20,364 bases of DNA from an uncultured Acidaminococcus sp. (lineage in GTDB: Bacteria; Bacillota; Negativicutes; Acidaminococcales; Acidaminococcaceae), in contig UPXT01000040.1 in NCBI GenBank assembly GCA_900538365.1, forward strand, positions 1 through 20,364, in the 5' to 3' direction. Position 1 is the stretch's first letter, and every line of letters starts with the position of its first letter. The notes beneath the pieces are model-generated. The model saw only the letters and a program-made list of their open reading frames with translations, ran no database searches and was not told the origin of the DNA. Below, piece by piece: positions 15,522 through 20,364 of the stretch. Both the position numbers and the translations under genes were made by a program.

Positions 15522-17115
15522 CCACAGTTGGCGCAAATCGTGCCATAAAATGCCGTGCCTCATGGAATCCGTCCATAGCAGCGCTCGTAATGCCGCCTGC
15601 GTAGCCCGCGCCTTCACCGCAAGGGTAAAGGCCGCGGCAGTTCAGGGACTGTCCATCTTCTCCGCGGACAATACGCAGGGGCGCGCTGGTTCTTGTTTCC
15701 ACGCCTATCATAAGGCCTTCCCGGCTGAAACCGGGCAGACGGCGCTCAAAATCAAGGAGCCCGTTTTCCAAGGGGCCGGTAACAAAGTCGGGCAGGACCT
15801 TTCTCAAATCGTAGGGAACAAGGCCGCGCCGATAGGTTGTCTTAAAGGGAACGGATAAGTCCGGTACCGTATGCTCCACAAAGCTGCGGCTTGACTGGGC
15901 AGGAGCCCGGTAAGCGCCGGCAGCTTTGTAGGCAAGGGCTTCATAACGGCGCTGAAAAGCCATCCCCCCCAAGGGGCCTTCGGGAAAATCGTTCGGCGTC
16001 ACAGCAACAACAAGGGCACTGTTGGCCCGGCCCGTATCCCTTTTGTAAGGACTCATGCCATTTACGACAAGACCGCCTATTTCAGAGCTGGAGGCAACGA
16101 CTTCACCGCCAGGGCACATGCAGAAGGAATATACAGCCCGACCGGACGCATCATGATAGATAAGGGCATAGTCGGCAGCCCCCAGCTTCGGATGCGCAGC
16201 AAACGGCCCGTATTGAGCTTTGTTGATGAGGTCTTGGCTGTGTTCAATGCGCACGCCGACAGCAAACGCCTTGGCTTCCATATGGACGCCGCGGGAATAA
16301 AGGACTTCATACGTATCGCGGGCACTGTGGCCGCAGCAAAGGATGACGCCATTTGTCTCAATACGCTCCTGGCCGTTTAGGGTAACGGCCAGGAGTCCCT
16401 TTTCCGGGTCCAGATGAAAATCCGTCACCTGTGTTTCATAACGGATCTCCCCACCCGCTTTTTTGATGCGGTGGATTAGGCCCGTGACCATGATGCGGAG
16501 ACGGTCCGTCCCAACATGGGGCTTTTGTTCATAAAGGATTTCTTTGGGAGCCCCGGCAGCAACAAAGGTTTCAAGGATATGGCCCACAATGGGGTCATTG
16601 ACCCGCGTCGTAAGTTTGCCATCGGAAAAGGTGCCCGCCCCTCCAGCGCCAAACTGGACATTGCTGACAGGGTCAAGTTTTCCTGTTTTCCAAAACGTTT
16701 CCACATCTTTTACGCGGTGGGCAAGATCCCGTCCCCGCTCCACCACAAGGGGACGATAGCCGTTTTCCGCAAGTTCGAGGGCTGCCATCAGTCCGGCAGG
16801 TCCCAGTCCCACTACCAAGGGACGCCCATGCAGCGTTTCGCTTCCGATTTGGGGTTTTGGGAGCTGTACCTTTTTATAGGGCAGGATGAGCTGCTTTTTT
16901 TCAAGACGGCTGCGTTCCCCACAGGTGAGTTCCAGATCAAGGAGCAAATGATAGACAAAGGTAATATTCTTCCTGCGCCGGGCATCGATGGCCTTTTTAA
17001 GGAGGGTTACGCTGCGGATCTTTTGGGGATTGATCCCAAGGTGCCGTGCCGCTGCTTCCTGCAGGGTATGGCGGCCTTCAAGACCAACGCGGAGATTATT
17101 CATTCTAAAGAGCAT
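15517..17115 (-). CDS. FAD-dependent oxidoreductase (COG2509-like)
   Basis: A flavoprotein of 532 residues. After a roughly 100-residue N-terminal domain rich in basic residues (LKKAIDARRRKN, 39-50), the FAD-binding Rossmann fold starts with VVGLGPAGLMAALELAE (101-117) and ends its second strand with Glu126. Further FAD contacts are NVQFGAGGAGTFSDGKL in the middle and LYPCGEGAGYAGGITSAA near the C-terminus. The whole arrangement matches COG2509, 'uncharacterised FAD-dependent dehydrogenases'; substrate and physiological role are unknown to me. It starts three bases after the cdaR stop codon, with AAGGA about ten bases before ATG 17115, so it belongs to the cdaA-cdaR transcript. Why a flavoenzyme travels with c-di-AMP genes is not evident from the sequence. 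Confidence 0.88.
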   Translation of the reverse strand: MLFRMNNLRVGLEGRHTLQEAAARHLGINPQKIRSVTLLKKAIDARRRKNITFVYHLLLDLELTCGERSRLEKKQLILPYKKVQLPKPQIGSETLHGRPLVVGLGPAGLMAALELAENGYRPLVVERGRDLAHRVKDVETFWKTGKLDPVSNVQFGAGGAGTFSDGKLTTRVNDPIVGHILETFVAAGAPKEILYEQKPHVGTDRLRIMVTGLIHRIKKAGGEIRYETQVTDFHLDPEKGLLAVTLNGQERIETNGVILCCGHSARDTYEVLYSRGVHMEAKAFAVGVRIEHSQDLINKAQYGPFAAHPKLGAADYALIYHDASGRAVYSFCMCPGGEVVASSSEIGGLVVNGMSPYKRDTGRANSALVVAVTPNDFPEGPLGGMAFQRRYEALAYKAAGAYRAPAQSSRSFVEHTVPDLSVPFKTTYRRGLVPYDLRKVLPDFVTGPLENGLLDFERRLPGFSREGLMIGVETRTSAPLRIVRGEDGQSLNCRGLYPCGEGAGYAGGITSAAMDGFHEARHFMARFAPTVV

Positions 17116-17118
17116 GGT

Positions 17119-18057
17119 TTACTGGTCCTTTTCGTTTTTCACAGTAATTTCAACAATGACGTTATGCGTATCGGCAAGGACCTTGTCAGGAATCTGGAGG
17201 GGCATATTGAGTTCCACATTGCTTGTAATGTTATCAAGGACAATGGGGGCCGTCTTGATTTCCTTCAGTTCACCCAGGACCTTGGGATCGGCCGTCAGGC
17301 GCACAGTCTGGGGCGTGATCTTTGTTCCGACCAGCGAGATGCCGCTTGGCAGTTTGCCCGATAGGTCGGCTTTGATGGGAAAGTCGTTGGTCCCAAGCTG
17401 ACGCACGATAGTGACCGTTGTCGAAACCTTGCTGGGCGTTACCTTGACATCGTACATTTCGCGGCCCAACTGGTCAACAGCCACGGCGGTCGCATCTGTT
17501 TCAAAGTTCTTATCATGGTTTGAGATATCGACCATGACAAGGACCTTGGCCACTTGATTGATGCGCTCTTCCGCCCCGCTGATCTTCACCTGCAGGGGAT
17601 TGAGATCCATCCGGCTTACGGTGATGCCGCTATGGGGTACGCCCACAATGCGCGCTTCCAATTTCATCTCTTTTGAAACCTGTGTATCGATTTCAAGCTG
17701 GAGCAAACTCGGTGTAATCTCGATGACTTCGCCGTTCTTGGTTTGGGCCGTAACGCGATAGGTATTGCGTCCTTTGCTGGCCCCCTCAAAATCAATAAAG
17801 GCCTTCACATCCGCTGTGCGAAGCGCCGCAATCTGGCTCCGTGTCCCGCTTACGCGCACGTTGACCGTTTCAGGCAGGTCCTTCACGAGCATGTCGTCCT
17901 GGAGATGCACGGTCTGCAGGGGTACGGTAAAGCTGCGGGTGGTGATTGGATTCTGTTCATTCATGACATAGACCCAAAGGATGGACGCAACGATGACGCA
18001 CATGATCCGGGCCAGCCACGAATTTCTTGTTGGGTGTTTACTGCTTAGCATCATCAT
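17119..18057 (-). CDS. cdaR: CdaR, YbbR-domain partner of the c-di-AMP cyclase
   Basis: Membrane-anchored regulator of the diadenylate cyclase CdaA. One N-terminal transmembrane helix (about 16-33, ARIMCVIVASILWVYVMN) is followed by an extracytoplasmic part made of repeated YbbR domains; the recurring NVRVSG-, VKISG- and VRLTAD-type strands, each about 80 residues apart, mark them. At 312 residues it is shorter than four-domain CdaR proteins, so about three YbbR repeats fit. It overlaps the cdaA stop codon by 20 bases or less. Three consecutive ATG codons (18057, 18054, 18051) follow the AGGAGG site; the first is very close to it, so the second or third may be the true start. CdaA-CdaR pairing is well established in Firmicutes. 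Confidence 0.9.
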   Translation of the reverse strand: MMMLSSKHPTRNSWLARIMCVIVASILWVYVMNEQNPITTRSFTVPLQTVHLQDDMLVKDLPETVNVRVSGTRSQIAALRTADVKAFIDFEGASKGRNTYRVTAQTKNGEVIEITPSLLQLEIDTQVSKEMKLEARIVGVPHSGITVSRMDLNPLQVKISGAEERINQVAKVLVMVDISNHDKNFETDATAVAVDQLGREMYDVKVTPSKVSTTVTIVRQLGTNDFPIKADLSGKLPSGISLVGTKITPQTVRLTADPKVLGELKEIKTAPIVLDNITSNVELNMPLQIPDKVLADTHNVIVEITVKNEKDQ

Positions 18058-18898
18058 CGCCTCCTTTGCTGCGATCCTTGAGGCTCAGGAGCTTTGCCTT
18101 GATGGAATCTTTCCAGTTGAGCATAGGTTCCTTCATGACAGGGCGCAGAAGGTCCTTCACGTCACGGTGGGTCAAATAGCGCTGGAGCGCGCCGCCGCGG
18201 GCAAGGGAAATGGCTCCGGTCTCTTCACTTACGACAAGGATCAGGGCATCGGTCTGTTCCGATAGACCAATGGCCGCACGGTGCCGCGTCCCCAGCTCCT
18301 GGCTGAGGTTCCTGGCTTCCGTCAAGGGCAGCAGGCAGCTTGCGGCAGCAATGCGGTCGCCGCGGACAATGACGGCTCCGTCATGGAGCGGTGTATTCGG
18401 AATAAAGATGTTTTCAAATAGGGCGGTACTGATCAGGCCGTCGATGCGGACGCCTGTTTCGATATAGTCATCAAGGCCCGTTTCCCGTTCAAAGACAATC
18501 AAGGCCCCAATCTTGTTGCGGGACAGATCATCTGCTGTCAAAGCAACCGCTTCAAGCATATTTTCAACCTGCATCTCGTTAAGGACTGTGCTGCGGCGGA
18601 ACAGTTTGCCCCGGCCGATCTGTTCAAGGGCACGGCGCAGTTCAGGCTGGAAAACAATGGGTAGGGCAAACATGACGATGGTCATGAATTTTTCAAGGAG
18701 CCAGTTGATTACATACAGATTCAGCCATTTGCTGACGAGCATGACCAAAAGCAGCATCAAAAGGCCTTTGACAAGGGACGCTGCCCGTGTGTTTTTCAGC
18801 ATTTGGTAGAGCTTATTGAGGAAATAAGCAACCACCAAGATATCGATGACATCCAGGAAGGTAATGGTATGGATGAGATCTAGGACATGGGATTCCAA
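18038..18898 (-). CDS. cdaA: Diadenylate cyclase CdaA (c-di-AMP synthase)
   Basis: Makes cyclic di-AMP from two ATP at the inner face of the membrane; this messenger controls potassium, osmolyte and cell-wall balance. The 286 residues start with three hydrophobic segments (about 13-30, 42-58 and 62-84), then the DAC domain with the two signature motifs DGA (173-175 in PLHDGAVIV) and RHR (205-207 in GTRHRAAIG). Length and plan match the membrane type CdaA (formerly YbbP). The start is TTG 18898, supported by AGGAGG eight bases upstream and by the family N-terminus; no usable ATG exists. It lies 30 bases after the amidohydrolase gene and overlaps cdaR. The glmM gene that often completes this operon is absent here. 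Confidence 0.96.
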   Translation of the reverse strand: MESHVLDLIHTITFLDVIDILVVAYFLNKLYQMLKNTRAASLVKGLLMLLLVMLVSKWLNLYVINWLLEKFMTIVMFALPIVFQPELRRALEQIGRGKLFRRSTVLNEMQVENMLEAVALTADDLSRNKIGALIVFERETGLDDYIETGVRIDGLISTALFENIFIPNTPLHDGAVIVRGDRIAAASCLLPLTEARNLSQELGTRHRAAIGLSEQTDALILVVSEETGAISLARGGALQRYLTHRDVKDLLRPVMKEPMLNWKDSIKAKLLSLKDRSKGGDDDAKQ

Positions 18899-18906
18899 GG
18901 GTTTCG

Positions 18907-18912
18907 CCTCCT
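18907..18912 (-). promoter_or_regulatory. Ribosome binding site fixing the TTG start of cdaA
   Basis: A full AGGAGG lies eight bases before TTG 18898. It sits between the amidohydrolase stop codon and cdaA. With no competing ATG, it makes the rare TTG start convincing. Confidence 0.8.
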
Positions 18913-18928
18913 CAAGGTTCTGGATTGG

Positions 18929-20185
18929 TTAAATATTCCGTTCGACCAGTTCTTCAACCGGTTCATCCGTCTTTTTAAAGGGGATGTCCCCTTCATAAGC
19001 AAGGAAGGCCAAGGCATAACTGACGGCCATGGCAGAGCCCATCATGAGGCCCCTTTCGTCCATATCAAATTCCGGCGTGTGGTGGTTGGCCCCGCATCCA
19101 AGGTTCGTGTTTTGAATGCCCGTGAAGGAAAGGACCCCAGGATAGAGCTTTTGGAAAAGGGCGAAACTTTCAGAGGCCATCCAAGGCGCCGCGTCAACAA
19201 CAGCGTCTTTTCCAAGGTCCCGCACAAGGGCCTTTCGTCCCAGCGCCGCACAGGTTTCATTGTTGCGCACCTCATAAAGGGCTTTGGGCATATGGGTGAT
19301 TTTGTAGGAGCATTGATAAAGGGCCGTAAGATGATCCAATGTCTTTTTGAGATAGGCCTCAAACAGGGCCCCTGCCTTGTCATAGCTGAAGAAACGAGCC
19401 GTACCACCAAAAGTGAGGGTACCGGGAATGACATTGTACTGGTCACCACTGTGGACAAAGCCCAAAGAAATGGTCAGGCATTCAAAGGGGTCGACACGGC
19501 GCATCCGAAAGCTTGAAAGTTCACTGTAGATGGCGTGGAAACAGTCGATCGGGCTCCGGGCAAGATCAGGCCGGGCCCCGTGGCCAAACTGACCGGAAAG
19601 CTCGACAACAAAAGCGCAGCCGCCACTCATGACAGGACCGGGACAAAGCGACACGGTTCCAGAAGGCATGTCCCAGCGCACGTGGGTCGCATAGCAGCCA
19701 TCGATGGGAAGCTTCAGGTCATGGACGATGTAGGGCAGGAGGTTCTTGATGTCTCCGCTTGTTTCCTCACCGCGTTCAAAACAAAAGACAATCTTGCCAG
19801 CAAATTCATCCTTGTGGGCGGCAAGGATGCGCGCCGCCGTAAGGGTCATGGCCATATGGCCGTCGTGCCCGCAGGCGTGGCTGACGCCGGGGACCTTGGA
19901 AATGCAGGCTTTGGATTCTTTCAGGTTTTTCTCGCTTTCCTTGATGGGAAGGGCATCTGTATCACTGCGCATGAGGAGGGTCCTCCCCTTTTTCCCGCTG
20001 TCAAGGATGGCAAGAAGGCCCCCGTCAGGGACATTCACGGTTTCAAGGCCAAGGCCCTTGAGATACGATTCAAGGAAGGCAATGGTCTTTTCTTCTTCAT
20101 TGCTCAGTTCCGGATATTCATGAAAATGACGGCGCAGACGGACCGTTTCCGCAAATTCCGCCTTTGCCTCACTGAGGATGTTCAT
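18929..20185 (-). CDS. M20-family amidohydrolase (metal-dependent deacylase/peptidase)
   Basis: A predicted cytosolic metalloenzyme of 418 residues that removes an acyl or amino-acid group from an amide. M20D-type landmarks: RLRRHFHEYPELSNEE (17-32), RSDTDALP (73-80), HACGHDGH (103-110, with Cys105 and the His residues as metal ligands), the acidic pair in RGEET (138-142), His168 in ATHVR, GHGARPD (201-207) in the lid domain, and NHHTPEFDMDE near the C-terminus. Relatives act on hippurate, N-acetyl-diaminopimelate, indole-acetyl amino acids or aminobenzoyl-glutamate; the exact substrate cannot be chosen. Start: ATG 20185, with AAAGGAA about five bases upstream; longer in-frame readings (20200, 20236) add residues unlike the family. 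First gene of the cluster leading to cdaA, and served by the promoter at 20270. Confidence 0.9.
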   Translation of the reverse strand: MNILSEAKAEFAETVRLRRHFHEYPELSNEEEKTIAFLESYLKGLGLETVNVPDGGLLAILDSGKKGRTLLMRSDTDALPIKESEKNLKESKACISKVPGVSHACGHDGHMAMTLTAARILAAHKDEFAGKIVFCFERGEETSGDIKNLLPYIVHDLKLPIDGCYATHVRWDMPSGTVSLCPGPVMSGGCAFVVELSGQFGHGARPDLARSPIDCFHAIYSELSSFRMRRVDPFECLTISLGFVHSGDQYNVIPGTLTFGGTARFFSYDKAGALFEAYLKKTLDHLTALYQCSYKITHMPKALYEVRNNETCAALGRKALVRDLGKDAVVDAAPWMASESFALFQKLYPGVLSFTGIQNTNLGCGANHHTPEFDMDERGLMMGSAMAVSYALAFLAYEGDIPFKKTDEPVEELVERNI

Positions 20186-20269
20186 AGGCGTTCCTTTCAT
20201 ATAAGGCGCTGCTTGGCAGCATACGAAGGTGCCCACAGGGGCCCTTCCAAAGACATAAAATTACAGTTT

Positions 20270-20278
20270 ATTATACCA
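20270..20278 (-). promoter_or_regulatory. Extended -10 promoter of the amidohydrolase-cdaA cluster
   Basis: The minus strand reads TGGTATAAT (TATAAT at 20270-20275), a perfect extended -10. No clear -35 lies at the proper distance, which is tolerated by extended -10 promoters. The start near 20263 gives a leader of about 78 bases to ATG 20185. The same TGGTATAAT is found before ppaC. Confidence 0.65.
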
Positions 20279-20364
20279 TGAATTGCTGATTCTTCCATGC
20301 CTTTAGCCCGTATGTGTCAACATTTTCTCGGGAGACCCCTATAAGATTGTGTTGCAGCTTAATT

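Noticed and set aside
16516..17364. 282-codon plus-strand open frame across the FAD oxidoreductase and the end of cdaR
   Set aside because: It spans two real minus-strand genes, and its sequence is a mirror of their codon pattern.
19535..20281. 248-codon plus-strand open frame opposite the amidohydrolase
   Set aside because: It is antisense to all the metal-binding motifs of the M20 gene and lacks a ribosome site.
20315..20320. TTGACA on the minus strand near the right edge as a promoter -35
   Set aside because: No -10-like hexamer lies 16-19 bases downstream. The good TATAAT at 20270 is about 39 bases away, too far to pair with it.
1..20364. CRISPR array, insertion sequence or prophage genes
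   Set aside because: No regularly spaced repeats, transposase, integrase or phage structural proteins are visible on either strand.

Overview
The window comes from a bacterial chromosome, and every supported gene lies on the minus strand. Strong Shine-Dalgarno sites (AGGAGG) and a HutP-family protein point to Firmicutes. So do CdaA/CdaR, a manganese pyrophosphatase of the DHH type and a COG2509-like flavoprotein. The HutP variant and the moderately GC-rich core genes make me lean towards the Negativicutes (Acidaminococcaceae/Veillonellaceae-like), but this is an inference from gene style and not a proven assignment.

Layout, left to right. (1) 1-210: a tRNA unit, tRNA-Gln(UUG, cut by the window edge) and tRNA-His(GUG), with a near-consensus promoter. 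(2) 249-8824: a visibly A+T-richer block of five tightly coupled genes. In transcription order these are a GHKL (paraMORC-type) ATPase, a Z1-domain superfamily II helicase-like ATPase, a PD-(D/E)XK nuclease-fold protein, an AIPR-family protein and a C5-cytosine DNA methyltransferase. I read this as one complete predicted restriction-modification-like defence system of the MORC/Z1 type proposed by comparative genomics, and it is the accessory part of the window. A 52-bp near-palindrome (8918-8969) marks its upstream border. (3) 8992-9679: a small unknown gene and a HutP-family regulator, with no histidine-degradation genes in view. (4) 9841-13285: nrdA-nrdB, class I ribonucleotide reductase, with a clear promoter, a candidate NrdR box and a terminator. 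(5) 13332-14432: a lipoprotein with a GH18 (SleL/YaaH-like) domain. (6) 14477-20275: an M20 amidohydrolase, the c-di-AMP synthase cdaA, its partner cdaR, a FAD-dependent oxidoreductase and the pyrophosphatase ppaC. These are closely packed and end at a strong intrinsic terminator. ppaC also seems to have its own promoter.

How they work together. The housekeeping side covers dNTP supply (NrdAB), c-di-AMP signalling (CdaA/CdaR), pyrophosphate removal and cell-wall or peptide turnover. The five-gene block is inserted between the hutP unit and the tRNA promoter without any visible integrase or transposase. Its methyltransferase would mark host DNA. The two ATPases and the nuclease-fold proteins would act on unmarked DNA, but the effector chemistry is not shown by the sequence.

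No CRISPR array, insertion sequence, rRNA or prophage gene was seen. No gene-free stretch exceeds 300 bases.
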